A DNA stretch of 64,000 nt, taken from Monilinia fructicola (taxonomy: Eukaryota; Ascomycota; Leotiomycetes; Helotiales; Sclerotiniaceae). Below the pieces are notes generated by a model. The model saw only the letters and a program-made list of their open reading frames with translations, did no database searches and was not told the origin of the DNA. A program made the translations under genes and the position numbers. The stretch is taken from NCBI GenBank assembly GCA_008692225.1, contig VICG01000005.1, forward strand, positions 963,001-1,027,000, given 5' to 3'. Shown one piece after another: positions 22,568-35,563 of this stretch (positions are counted from its first letter, which is position 1; every line of letters starts with the position of its first letter).

Positions 22568-25314
22568 TTCAAGGACAATACATTTAACGTTGAGGGGATC
22601 CCTGGGCTTTCTGGGTTTATCAGTTTATTTTGTGTATGGGGGCGTGCGAGAATTACTTGGGAGGGCACTGGCAGTTTCAATTTTCAGTTTGCACGAGAGA
22701 CGATATCGGGCCTCGAATCCATTACCTGCGACGGCGTTTGGGATTTGTTGTACATCTGTCAAACAGACACCGAATACCTTCTATTACCAATAAACTAGAA
22801 AAATAACATTTACCTACAGCGTAAGTATGCTTGCGGATATCAATACTTTTCTTCATACGTTATAATTCACCATCGAATATAATAACATATAGAGCTAACG
22901 TGGATAATCATCATGTCAGCCTCGCTTTGACGTCAATTTTCTTCCTTCTCAAGGAATTCCCTAGTTGAAACATTGCGTTTGAGAATTAGAAAACAGAACT
23001 CGCAGAACTTGTACCTCAAAGGAGGAGGGAATGTTGTTATGTTTAAAAGGACGGCCATGGACACCCGTGGACCACGAAGACCATGGACTTGGGTCGAGAT
23101 CTAATAATCCCAGTTTGCCCAACTCATTCGGATTCCAGATCAATTTATTCCAGGCCATTCAAGGTTGTTTTTACCATTATTATTACCTAGATAGGTAATT
23201 AGTTATAGAAGAATTATAAAGGTTCTCTTTGTTCAGGCACTTTGAGCTTTCTAACCACTCCCGAGGTCCAGCTCGTTTTACTCCTTATACATATAATATA
23301 GTATAGTATTAATAAATTCATATACTTACTTTACTATATATACCTTAAGTAATATATGTATATATAGATAGAGTATATATTATAAGATTAATCAATTACT
23401 TTATTTTCTTTTATTTATATAATATTAAACTTATAAATCTTCTTATTTGTTATATATATCTAAGTAGTATATAGATAAAGTATATAATTAGAATATATAT
23501 ACTCGAGTATTAATTATTGTTTAATTTACCCCTTATAGCTACTTATATAATATTAAATATATATATCTATTTATCTCTACTTATATCTACTTCTATTTAC
23601 TTATATTTACTTATTATATATACCTTAATAAGTAGTATATAGAGTATCCATAGATATAGATAGAGTCGAGTGTATATAATATTAAATTCATATACCCATT
23701 AGGTACTTATTAAGTATGTAGAATAAAGTATATACTGTACTATACTAATAACCCCTCAAAAGACGTGAAATATTAATAGATGCAGGCGATATAAATAATA
23801 CAGTAATGATATGTATGGATCGATCATCATACTCCGTACAGTAGATACTACGGAGTAATTGATATTAATGATCATCAACGGATTCTCTACTCCTGTACGG
23901 AGTACTGTACAGTAAACTGAGTAAAGATTGACTGATATAGTCGCCCCCTGAAGATGATCGCACATCGGATACCCCGGCTACCCAAAAGGATGGGTATTGT
24001 GTAGTACGCACCTAATGTAATGTCATGTAATGTAATGTAGATGTACGTCCTATCCTGTCCGCTCCTGTCCTGTACTGACAACTCATCAACGTCGCAAACA
24101 CTTATTGCTTATCTGGATTCTGGACTCTGATTCTGGGCATCAGCTACAAAATGTTTCCACTGGTATGGCAAAGGGTTAGTTACCTTTACAATTAACAATG
24201 TCGTATAGTATCGTATAATATCGTGTCATACCTATTGTATGGATATTATCAGTTATTCAAGGAGGGGAGAGCCGATGAGGGGGTTTGCTTCTGATTCTTT
24301 CTCACTTCAATCTTCCCAATTCGACAATGGTTGATGAGGATAAAATTGGATAGTTCTATATACTGTACGATGATCGTTTGATCGTTCAATCGTTCAATCG
24401 TTCACTACTGTACCTACCTACCTACTGGTAGGTAATCGCAAGCATCTAAAGATGAGGCATACAAGGCGACCACGTTGCACGCCCATCTGCACGGCGCCAT
24501 GAAACTTTCTTCGGGTAGCAGACTTGTACCATCAACGGATTCAAATGGACCATTTCGACCAGTAGCGTCTTGTCAAATTCATGTCCCACATCTTCTAGTG
24601 ACATTTCCCTAGTTTAGTACGATGTATAAAGCTGCAAGTAGCAGGGGTTTGGGTCATTGCCGGATATATTCCTGCATATTGACTACTTTGCTACCCATAC
24701 ACTACAATTTTTTTGAATTTTCTTCCTGCACAACCTTGTCCACTTCCTCAGCGATTTGCAGGTTGGGCTGCACTCGGGGCCTGCAATATCGCGAATTGCC
24801 TCGAAAATCGGATTGATTGCTATCGTTGATTTGATTGCGACGTGGCTGTTAGCCTATAATGTATCATATTGCAGCCAATAATGGGTGAGCACGACCATGA
24901 TTAGGCAAAGTTCTAGTAATGCTGTCGATAATCATTGGCAAATCGTGGGATGACCGTGGGATGGATATTTTGACCCTATCTATCTTGAGCCGTGAGGAAA
25001 AGTAATACTCTCTTTTGTCAATGACTTTCTTTCTTGTACCTACCAATGAAACCAATCCTCGTTTGGTATCCCGTTCTTCCTTCCGAATCATTCTTTAGTC
25101 CGTCCTGCATTCATTCTTCAATCTATTTTCCTATAGGTGAATTATTTTGCCTTCCCATCTGCTGATTTAAGTAATCTTGGATCCTTCATTTATTGTACCC
25201 TTTTCCCTTTTAACCACGTTGAACGACTCCAGGTTGTGGCCAAACGTTTGTCACCCAAAGATTGGGCACCAGCATTCAACCGGAGGCGACCCCCCCTTCT
25301 CGTCATTGTAGACC
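22568..25314. other. Intergenic region with AT-rich island
   Basis: About 2.7 kb without a recognisable gene. It contains the 3' UTR of SNF7, an AT-rich island (23170-23760), three TACGGAGTA motifs clustered at 23830-23904, and the presumed promoter of the giant repeat gene. Frames near 24622-24816 and 25137-25337 are short and unsupported. Confidence 0.55.
23170..23760. repeat. AT-rich island, possible RIP-degraded repeat
   Basis: Almost pure A/T with repeated TATATA, CTTATAT and AGTATATA words. No coding frame survives. Composition matches the island at 7640-8300, and both are followed or preceded by TACGGAGTA motifs. The transposon origin is inference. Confidence 0.45.
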
Positions 25315-28300
25315 ATGGGAAGAAAGGATCAGGATAATAATAAGAAGGACGTTCAATTCGTTCCTCACGTAGAAGATTCTGCATCTTCTGTTGCTTGTGA
25401 TGAGGTACAAACACCCTCAGTATGAATATTTCTTTCTGTCCAGCGAGAACCACGGCCATTGGTAGTAATTGGTCTTCAATCCAGACAGCTCAGTGGTCGA
25501 AGCCTTTAGTATTGGATACGTCCCACGTCCAAATTGCCAGATATTATGAGGGGAAGAATGGTAAGCTTTCCCCAGTTTCCTCTTTGCGTCTCCAATTCTC
25601 TAGTGTTCTCCACATTTACTATTTTTGATCAATTGATACTATCATGACTCAATGTTCCGTTTCTATTGCAATTGCAATATCGAATGTTCCTATCGATCCG
25701 AATTTGCATTGCTGATCAACGGTACAGAAGATGAAGATGAGGAAAATGAGGGTGAGGACAATGAAGCCCATGACAAATTGGATGGAATTCCAGAGGAGCC
25801 AATAGAAAATACGGAGACAAGCGATACCCCGCAATTGGAAACCAAGGATGAAGATCCACGTTCGCAAGACGGAGATAGTTCCAAGCAGGTAGAGAATAAT
25901 GATGCACCTGGCCTAGAAGAAGAAGCTCAAACTACCGACAATGATAGCGAACCTCAATCGATAAATGAAGAATCGAGTGAGTTTAAATCAGAAGAGTCTA
26001 CGTCGACCCCGGAAGACAGTGTAGCGAATGATAGTACAGAAGCAGGTATGGAACCATTTACTCTAGTAGTACAGAGTATAATCTTCACGTATTCATAATT
26101 AAAACTCGATTGGCTCCATCTTCCTCTTAATTGTATCATATCATTAACTTAAAACTAGCGCCGAAGCCAGGATTCGATGATGATTCAGAAGATCCTTCCA
26201 AGTCCACCCCAAATATACCCCCTCCCGTTCCTGACGCACCAACATCGGATGACATACACGAAGATAGGCATTCACTGAGTGAAATAGAATCGCATCAATC
26301 ATACCAAGTGCGTCATTCGCATTCGTCGCAACACACAGTCCATTTCGTCGATATAGCGTCGACAAACTCCAAGTCAAGAAGCAAGAAAAGCAAGAAAGAT
26401 GATAAGGACAGGAAACCGGCAGTACCCGAAGTTCCACGAAAGCCCAAAGCTTTGCTAGGGAAGAAAAGCAAAGAGAGCAAGGGAAAAAGCTCGAGATCTA
26501 CTAAACAACTAGTACCACCAGAAGTGCCGGATCCAAGCCTAGGCGACCCTAATGATTCCGATGGACATTTAAGAGGGCTGAAAAGAAAGGCAAAGGATAA
26601 GAAAGAGAAAAGTGGCAGTAAGAAAAGTAAGAGCAAAGAAAAAGACAATTCAAAAACTGGCCCTAGTACCAGTATCACTACGGTCGAATCCGATAACCGA
26701 GATTGGAGGGGCCAGACCAACAGGAGATGAGGGCGCAGAATCATTTCAAGACTCACCGATAACCTCCGGTATTGCCCAGCCACTATCAGGTGAGTGCCAT
26801 TATTTGGTTAATTCCTGAGCCCAGAGTGTTCGGTTAAATGTGTGGACAATTGTTTCATACGCTAATTATCCCCCTGAAAGATCTAGAGCCCCTATCCCCA
26901 TCGGACGATAATCCAAGCAACAGTGTAGAGGTTGGAGAAATAGTGACTGTACCCGAAAGCGAGTTGACACAACCTGAAGAGAATCCGGTTGAGGAAGACA
27001 CATCGCTAAAGGATCTACCCGCAGTGAATGACGTACATGTGGAAGGTGGAGGTGTTCCGAACACGGAAGAAAATCTGATCGTCACTGAAGAGCCTTCAAT
27101 TGAGGAAGAGGCATCGACGAGTGGGGGACCGGTAGTAGAAGATGCACAATCAGAAGGTGGGGACATTACGATCACGGAAGACAGTACAACTATCATCGAA
27201 GAGCATCTAGCTACGAAAGAAGCTTCATCGAGTGATGTGCCAATAGTAGAAGACGAGAAGGTGGAGGTAGGAGATAACTCGAGTATAGAAGAAAATAATG
27301 CTGTCACCGGAGAAGTTGAGGTTCACGGAGAAGCTCCGGTGATAAGCGATGACGCACAGGCGACGAGCGATGAGCCCACAGTTATTGATCAAACGGATGC
27401 GAACACAGAAGACCCTAGCAGCAAGCATGCAGCGGAAACGATAGTGGAAAATCCTGTCAGTGGCGAGGATTCTTCTGGCCCGGATGAACATATTTCACAA
27501 GATTCTCAGGTGACTGGAGAAAACTCAAGCAATACGGATATCCCGACAAGTACGGAAGAGACCCTGCCCACTAGCGAGGAGCCTTCGGAAGCTGTGAAGT
27601 CCCTATTAGAAACTGTCGTTAGCGAAGAAGCTTCTAGTCACGTGGAAGCGCCTACAGCACCCGATGAAACACAACGGAATGATGACGTTCCCTCTGGTGA
27701 GGAACCAGCTGTTTTGGAAGAAAGTACAGTTACCGATGAGGAAACGCCACCTGCAGCTGAGAATGTATCTGACGAGGCCGTTGTGGCAGAGACTCAGCCC
27801 GATGCACAACCAAGTGAGATGCATATCGAGGAAAAGTCTCCCGAAGAGGATGCTTCCCAAGAAGAGGCTACCGAACCTAACGAGCTGGCTTCTTTGCCTG
27901 CTGAGAAGACTGTAGCAGCGGAGAGCAATCTTCATGTCGAGGAGAAGGAGCAACCCAGCGATCCTGATCAAGAGGTTTTGGCGACTTCAGAAGAGACTGC
28001 TGCAGACTTACCAAATCTAGACAATTCGAACGATGAGCCTGAAGATACCGAAGTAAAGGCACCAAGCGCTGAAGAAGCGGAAATGAAAAATATTGACACC
28101 CCGAAGTTCGAAGAAAACCCCTTGCTCAAGGAATCTAAGCCGACTGAGCCCGTCTCTGGGGAAGGTGAGAGCGTCAACGAAGAAACGGAATCTAATATCG
28201 TCGATGATGATACTAGATCTACCGAAGAACCGCCATGTGAAGTCGAAACTGGCGATTTATTAGATCATGTGGAAGCATCCAGCGTCAAAGAGGATACTGC

Positions 28301-31300
28301 TGAGGGATTATTGCCTACAAACAATGTTGAAGAAGCACCAGCCATCGCGAACGTAGCCGTCACAGAGACGCCAGAACTCAACACTGAATCAACTCAGCCA
28401 GAAAAGACAGAATCCAGCGATATTGTAGACGTTCCAACCAGCATCGAAGAACCAACACAGGAACAGGAGGACGGCCCCGATAAGACCAACGAACAGAAAT
28501 TGGATATGGAAGTCGAAGAATCACCAGTCGATGGCGAAAACGCCCAAAAGCCTCTAGCGAGCGAAGAACCTTTGGAGGAGAATCAAGTTCAAGAGCCACC
28601 AGCCATGCTTGAGGAGACTCCAAACTCGGAAACTTCCGCGCCAATCGAACAGACTTCACCTGAGATAAACGGTCATGAAAACATAGCAAGTGAAGAAGTA
28701 TCAACTATAACTGATCAACCTTCCCTCGATGCAGAAAAATCTCAAGAACTACAAAACAGCGAAGTATCTCCGACCGCAACTGAAGAGGTACAAGGACCAC
28801 AAACAAATGATGACATGTTAGGAGGAGCACCAACAACTGCGGAAGTGCCGGTAGTTGTTGACGATGGCCTAGAACAGGAAGATATCTCCGCTGTTAGAGA
28901 TGTTGAGCATTCTTATGAATCGCCTGAAAGCGACGAAATTGCAGATTTACTTATGCCTGAACAAGATCCCTTTGTGGCTGAGGAGATATCGGAACAAGAT
29001 CAAGAGACAACAACAACAGAAGAAGTTCCCATGGTGACTAAAGAGGTATCAGAACAAGATCAAGAGATTATATCAACAGAAGTCTCCGTAGTTGTTGAGA
29101 GTATTCAAGAAACTCCGGAAACATTGCTGGAGACGGAAAATGGCGCCATTCCTGTCGTCGCTGAAAAGGTTCCTGAGCCCTCGATCGAGGAATTACAGCC
29201 CAACTCTGCAGACAAGGAGCCCAAAACTGATGTTCAGGAGTCTCCTGTAAATGCAGAGCAAAAACTGGATGATACATACCAAAATCCTTCTCTGGTCCCA
29301 GAAGGCCAGCTCGTTGTTGAAGGTCATCTAGATAACACCCACCCCGAATCAATTGAAACTCCGCAGGCTGAACCACCTACTCTCGAACAGACTGACGATT
29401 TCAAGGTAGGTGAATCGAAAGATTCGGCCGAAATCGAGTCGGAAAATGAGACATCGAGTTGGGATGGCGATTCTAGCGATCAAGATTCAAATTCTGGCGA
29501 CGAACACGAGGACGAACATGAAGATGAAACATCGCCTACCACTAGTGGAGACCATCTTGGAGCCGACAAAAATGAAGATTCTCTCGAGACAGGCGAAATC
29601 AATGATCCGGTTCTTGAGATTGAATCGAAAGAAGACCCAGATGCCCTTGTTGTAGAGAATCCTCTTGAGTCGGTAAATGAGGAGGAAAATATTCAGCCCG
29701 ACGAAAAAGTCACTGTTGAAAGTTCTAATGTCATTCCCGAAGGAGAAGCTACCGACAGCCCGGCAATACCTATTGTGGAAATCCCTTCCGATTCATTGGT
29801 CGAGAAAGAAAACGTTCAACCCGATGAAACGGTTATCACTGAGGATCCTAATGTCCCTATTCTCGAGGGAGAATCTATCGAAAAAGAGGCACCCACTGTG
29901 GAAGAGACGTCCGAATTGGCAGAAAAGAAGGAAGATATCCAACCAGACGAAACAGCTATTATCGAAGAGTCCGCTGCTTCTGCTTCTGACGAAAAATCTA
30001 CCGAGAGCTCGGCAGTTGCTCCTGTAGAAAATTCTTCCGAATTGGCGGACGAGAAGAAAAGCATTCAGCCCGACGAAATAGCCACCGCCGAAGAGCCCAG
30101 TGATTCTGTCTCGGAGGAGAAATCTATGGAGACGCCGCAAGCACCTCTTATAGAAAACCCTTCTGAATTGGTCGATGAGAAGGAAAACACCTCGCCAAGC
30201 CATGCGGTTGAAGTCGAAGAAGTCCACGTTCCCGCCCCTGAGGAGGAAACAATCGGAAATCAAGACGTTCCTGCCGTGGGAGATCATGAAGAACCAACCA
30301 TCAAGGATGAAGAACCAACAATCGAGGAGAAAAAACCAATCGATACGCCAGAAGTGGCTGCATCCCAGGATAGCGATGTTCCTGACCCATCGCGAGATTC
30401 AAACAATACTCTGGAACCACCTGTTGTCGAAGAAAATGTCAACGACCATGTCGTGGAAGAGAAAGAACCTACCCAGGCAGAAGAGACTATTTCTAACGAG
30501 GAGGTGGATGTTTCAGTGACTGAGGAGAAGTCTATTGAGAACCCAGATGCTCCTATTGAAGAAAAAAACCCGGAGCCAAGCAGCGAGGAAACCACAATCG
30601 AAGCTCTAGAAAGCATTCCGTTACAGGAAACAGACACCCTTCTTCCCGAGCAAGAGTCGTCTGAGATCTTACAAACACCAGTCGTTGAAGAGAATAGCTC
30701 CGAATCGATCATTGACGAAAAAGAACGCATTCAGTCGGAAGGCGTCGTCTCGGAGGCAGTACTGGATATACCTGCCGATGAGCAAAACATCCCAGACCCA
30801 GTCACCGAGGAAGAAAACTCCGTTCAACCAGAGGAAATCGCTCCAATTGAAGAGTCCGGAATTCCAGCCTCTGGTGAAGAACTTGTTCAGGCACCTGAAG
30901 CTCCGGCAGGTAAGTTGATACTCAATTCAATATTGTCAACAAAAACTCCTTGGATCTGGCAAAATACTAAATGCAAGAGTTATAGCTCCTGAAGAGATAA
31001 AGCAGGATGGAGTTACCGAAGATATTCCTGCGAGTAAGTTTGCCCATACATCTCCTCGCATGTATAGAATTCCGTTTGGATGAGTAAATCCATGAGAATA
31101 ACAAAATACCAATAGTCACCGAAGACGAAAACACGACCATCGATGATGCCGAACCATCCGTTATCGAGGGGAATGAACCTACAGAGAAAGAGGAAGTCAC
31201 AACGACTGGTAAGAACTCACAATATAGAAATGCAAACTTTACACAGTGATATCTATGGTATACTAACACCCGACCTCAAAGAACCGGACTCCGAACTTGT

Positions 31301-34300
31301 TGAACCTACACCTATCGAGACGCTGGTAAATGAAGAACCGATCATAAGTGCACTGGAAGAATTGGAGGTTCAAGAAAATGTTACTGGTAAGTCTTGAGAT
31401 GGATCACAGTCGTCACTTTCGAAATGAAGCTGAAAAGAATTTAGAATCCGAGCCAACAGCAACAGAGGCAATTCCTATTCAAGAGCCTGCCACTGAAGAA
31501 TCCTCTCCCGATACTGGTGAGGGAAGCCCGGCTGGTGAGTCTCACATTGTTATTTTTCTCAAGACTAATGCAGAATGATACTAATTTCAAACATAGAACC
31601 CGACCATGAGTCCATACCAACCGAGATTGCCCCCACTGCATCCGAAGACCAGAACTCCCCAGAGCCCCCCGTGGTACCAAAAGCCGGTAAGTGTCCCGGA
31701 GGATGTGGATTTCTCTCAAGCTGGGCTTTGGATCCCGTACATCGAACTTCCCCGAGAAACGTCAAGCTCATCGATATCTTTCTAGTAGTCGATGAATCCA
31801 TTCCCGAGCCTGTAGTTGTGGAAGATACTCCTGGTAGGTTTTATCCCCTTAAGATTCATTCGCGGATGACAAATATGCTAACAAGAGATTATTAGAACCT
31901 GCCCCAGTTGATGTTATCGAGGAACCAGCAATTGAAAGCGATCCAGTGCCCGAAAGCACTGAGATGCAAGCTCCTCCTGGTAAGTTGCATACCGTGATTC
32001 AATCAATACATATGGATGCCCGAATTCAGTTGGCACGTTTCGTAGCCGTGATTCTAAAACTGGCACAAACGTATTCCGAAAAGTTGAAAGAATACTCTGT
32101 TGGACATTGCACAAGTCTAACCGGTTCAATCCAATGTTTCCTATATCGAAAGTAGATTTCAAACACTTAGAATTTTCGAGAACTCCCATCCGAAAAGATG
32201 ACAAATCCAGAGTTGGAAGTAGCTTTGAAAATTGCAAATTGGAACCGAGCCCAACATTTATTTCATATATCAGATCATCCAAAGAAACTCATTCTTACAA
32301 ACAATCTAACAACAAATGTTTCTAGAACCCGACACAATCTCACCAACTGCACCACCAGCGGAGCCCATCAATGAAAATTTGGAGGAACAGGAACAAGCAC
32401 CACCTGGTACGTTCCATCTTGGAGGCATTGAGTCCGTTCTCGTGTTGGGTCTAGAGGCTGCAATAGCCCGAAGCTTCAGAGACAGAGATGTTCATCTCCA
32501 CTTTCCCTTCGGCCCCAGTTACTGACGCTAAGTTCTATATAGAATCTGACGCTGCAAAACTTGATGTCATTGAATCAACTGAGGAGAACCAGGGAGAGGG
32601 ACAGCCAGTGGTCGTTGAGAAGGTAGCGGAAGAAAGCTTGGCAGCTGAGGGTACGTGGTATGCACTTTTCCCGAACGAATTTCCACTGATATTGGATAGT
32701 AGCTCCAACCGTCGAAGAGTCGAGCGAAGAGGCTAGCCTTGGAGAAATCAGTGCGGAGCCCACTGTTGACCAAGCTGAAGATGCTGTTCCCCATGAAGCT
32801 CCCGTTGAGCCCAATGTCGAAGAAAGCAACATTCCTGCCGAAGAAGAAGATGAAGATGATGATGATGGACGGGAATCTGCCCAAGAGCTAATCACTGCCG
32901 ACCAGCCATCTGAAGACGTTACTAGCGAGGCAGTCATCCAGGAACCTGCTACTGAGCCCATTGCAGAAGAAGTGACGGAAGAGCCAATCGTTGAATCATC
33001 CATCGCTGAAGCCGTTCAAGAACAAGTGACGGAAGATCTAACTATCGAACCATCTACCGTTGAAGCCGTTCAAGAAGTGACGGAAGAGCCAATCATTGAA
33101 TCATCCATCGCTGAACCCGTTCAAGAAAAAGTACTGGAAGAGCCAATCGTCGAACCGTCTACCGTCGAGCCCATTCAAGAACAAGTGACGGAAGAGCCAA
33201 TCGTCGAATCATCCATCGTTGAGCCTATACAAGAACAAGTAACGGAAGATCTAACCATCGAACCATCTACCGTTGAAGCCATTCAAGCACCAACTATCGA
33301 AGATTCAATATCCAAAACCGTCGATGATTCAGCAGTGGACGAGCCGATTGCCGACGAGCCTATTGTTAAGCCCGCCCAGGAACTATCGCCAGAAGAGTTT
33401 ATTACCGAGGAACCTGTCAATGAAGCCATTCAAGAACCAATAGTGGAAGAGTCGGTAACGCAAGAACCTAATACCGAACAACCTGTCGAGGAAGCTTGCA
33501 TCAAAACACCGAACGAAGAGCCTGTCGAGGTATTATCTGAACGACTAAGTGATGAGCATGTTGTAATGGACGAATCCCCCCAACAAGTGCCAGTGACAGA
33601 TGAACTTGTTGCAGAAGAAAGTACAGAAATCAAAGAATCGTCCGAAGAATCTGTTCATCCGCCGCCGCCGCCGTATGATCCGCCTCCAATTCCAATCACA
33701 GAAGAAAATCCCGAAATCCAGGAAATTGCTCAAGAAGACATTCCGGAGCCCGAAATGGCAACTTCACCCCCGGACAACGTTGAAAAACAAGGCGAATCTA
33801 CAAAGGACGATAATCCAACCGGAGGGGAAGTCGACGACTTTGCGGCTGTTGCACTTGCTGGACTTGCAGCTGCAACCACAGTCAAGGCCTTGGGCAATAA
33901 AGAAGAGGTTGCACCAATGACTGAAATTCCGTTGATTGACGAGCCAGATCGCATTGAAAGCCGTGATGATAAAGAAGTCGAATCTCCCGCCAAATCGGAC
34001 AAGTCGGATAAGGACAGGCGTAGACACAGGAGTTCTAGACACCACTCATTTAGTCACCATAACTCGACCAAATACGGCGAGTATCCACCTTCCAGCAGAC
34101 CTGAGGAGCAGTCTCGACGCCGAAGGCATTCCCACAGTCATAGAACCAGCGGTGCAACTAGTGACAGAGAAGAAGATAGAGAGATCTATCGTAGCCACAG
34201 ATCTAGCCAAAAGGAAGAAGATAGAGAACGGCCGGAACGTTCTCATCGCCGTCGATCTAGCTATAGAGAAGATGACCCACAGCGTTCGCATAGACGTAGG

Positions 34301-35563
34301 TCTAGCCGTAAAGAGGACAAGGAAGAGAAAAAAGAGCCCACCCGCGGCATTTCTCCGGCCAAACAGTCTCCAGAGCGCCGAGATAGTGCTATTGAGGGCG
34401 TGGATGATGAACGCGAACGCCGCCGACGCCATCGCAAAGAACGTAACCGAGAGGAACAAGAAGAGCACGATAGAAGGAGAGAAGAGCGCCGAGCAGCTAA
34501 AAGAGAAGCTGCAATCAAGGCAGAAGAAGCATTCAGAGCTGAAGAAGCACGTAAAGCAGAAGAAGCACAGAGGGCGGAAGAAGCACAGAGAGCAGAAGAA
34601 GCACGACAAGCCGAGGAAGCACGACAAGCCGAGGAGGCAAAGGCTAACGAAGCACTCCAAAGGAGGAAAGCCGAATCTATTCCACTGTTAGCGGTTCCAA
34701 AGCGATCAGGATCACGAAGAGAAAGCATCTCAAAGTCATATCCGATTACTCCTCATGAAAATGATAATATTAAGACTCGGCTCCTCAGTTTTAAGAAGCG
34801 CGTCCAGAGTGAGGTTACTAGCCCATTTATGGTCAATGATGAGCCCCATATCAAGGAGAGGGTTACTCCCGTCACACGTTCCAGAAGAGATTCCATTGTT
34901 GATGAAACAGGGCCTCCCCAATTTGATATCACACCCGAACGTCCAAGGATGGGTTATAGTACAAGAAAATCATCTCATTCATATCCACATCATTCGCACT
35001 CATCATCTCGAAGAGAGCCGGAAAGAACTTCCAGTACCAGGAAAGATCCAAGTCGACGAGAATCTACCAGGGAGAAGTACAAGACAGAGGAGGACAAAGA
35101 GGCGAGAAGAGCTCGCAGGGAGGTGAGAAGACAAGAGAAGCTTGCTGAAGCAGAAGCGGAGGCAGAAAGCAAACTCCAACGGGAAAAGGATGATGAAGAA
35201 AGACGTCGACATCGCGAGGATCGACGAAGACGGAGAGAGGAGAGGGAGATTGAGGAACGAGAGGCCAAGGAGCGAGAAATCAAGAATCGAGAGGCCGAGG
35301 AGGAGAGCGGCAAAGTATTGGAACCAAGCCTCGAGAAAGACGTCGACAACGAAGAATCAAAACCTAGCTCGAGACCCGGTACTCGCGAGAGACGCCCAAC
35401 GAGAGCACACCACTCAAACTCCCATAGCTCGCGAGGCTCTCGTCCGGAGATTCCAGCACCTCGAGGATCTCGCGCGTCGGAGAAACCAGCGGAGAAACCC
35501 AAGAATGCTTTCAAGAGCTTTATGAGCTTGGGCAAGAAGGTTTTTGCTTCGGAGAAGCATTAA
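25315..35563 (+). CDS. Giant Glu/Pro/Ser/Thr-rich repeat protein, about 2,900 aa
   Basis: I do not recognise an enzymatic or named domain. Proposed exons: 25315-25396 (tentative first exon), 25444-25560, 25728-26045, 26159-26789, 26881-30909, nine mini-exons between 30986 and 32650, and 32700-35563. Every intron is phase 1. The N-terminal 400 residues are mixed, with a Lys/Ser-rich block near 26370-26640. The 1,343-codon exon is acidic E/P/S/T repeats. The last exon holds six 18-residue repeats, a proline run near 33657, an Ala-rich hydrophobic patch (AAVALAGLAAATTVKALG near 33842), an Arg/Ser/His-rich block, a long charged coiled coil (EEARKAEEAQRAEEA near 34545) and a basic C-terminus (FKSFMSLGKKVFASEKH). 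A frame change near 26708-26711 is either one extra G or a small phase-1 intron. The layout recalls large scaffold proteins such as Woronin-body tethers (leashin), but that is only a resemblance. Confidence 0.75.
29690..30200 (+). repeat. Roughly 41-residue protein repeats in the large exon
   Basis: The pentapeptide core QPDE recurs at about 29692, 29817, 29940 and 30066, giving a period near 123-126 bases, with weaker flanking units on both sides. Between cores each unit has an acidic stretch and a P-V/I-x-E-x-x-S-E-L segment. DNA similarity is moderate, so the array is not newly made. Confidence 0.7.
30986..32650 (+). repeat. Array of nine symmetric phase 1-1 mini-exons
   Basis: Exons 30986-31033, 31116-31208, 31282-31386, 31445-31534, 31597-31686, 31786-31833, 31896-31979, 32326-32406 and 32543-32650 are 48, 93, 105, 90, 90, 48, 84, 81 and 108 bases, all multiples of three. 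All are bounded by phase-1 introns. Most end ..CTG, ..CCG or ..GAGG before a GTAAG/GTGAG/GTACG donor, and six of nine begin AACC or AATC, so the junction codon is GAA (Glu), often followed by Pro. The encoded peptides are E/P/T-rich like the rest of the protein. Introns run 49-136 bases except one of 346. Confidence 0.85.
32972..33292 (+). repeat. 54-bp coding minisatellite, six copies
   Basis: The word GTGACGGAAGA or a near variant recurs at 32972, 33026, 33077, 33131, 33185 and 33239. The spacing is 54 bases except one of 51. It encodes an 18-residue unit of the type VTEEPIVESSIAEAVQEQ. High DNA identity between copies points to recent expansion or ongoing copy-number change. Confidence 0.9.

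Noticed and set aside
26313..35535. Many long minus-strand frames opposite the giant gene
   Set aside because: Mirror images of Glu/Ser/Arg-rich codons; composition is the complement of the real gene and no independent features appear.
25315..35563. Firm naming of the giant protein as leashin (Woronin-body tether)
   Set aside because: Size, acidic repeats and basic ends are similar, but I could identify no diagnostic conserved segment; it stays unnamed.
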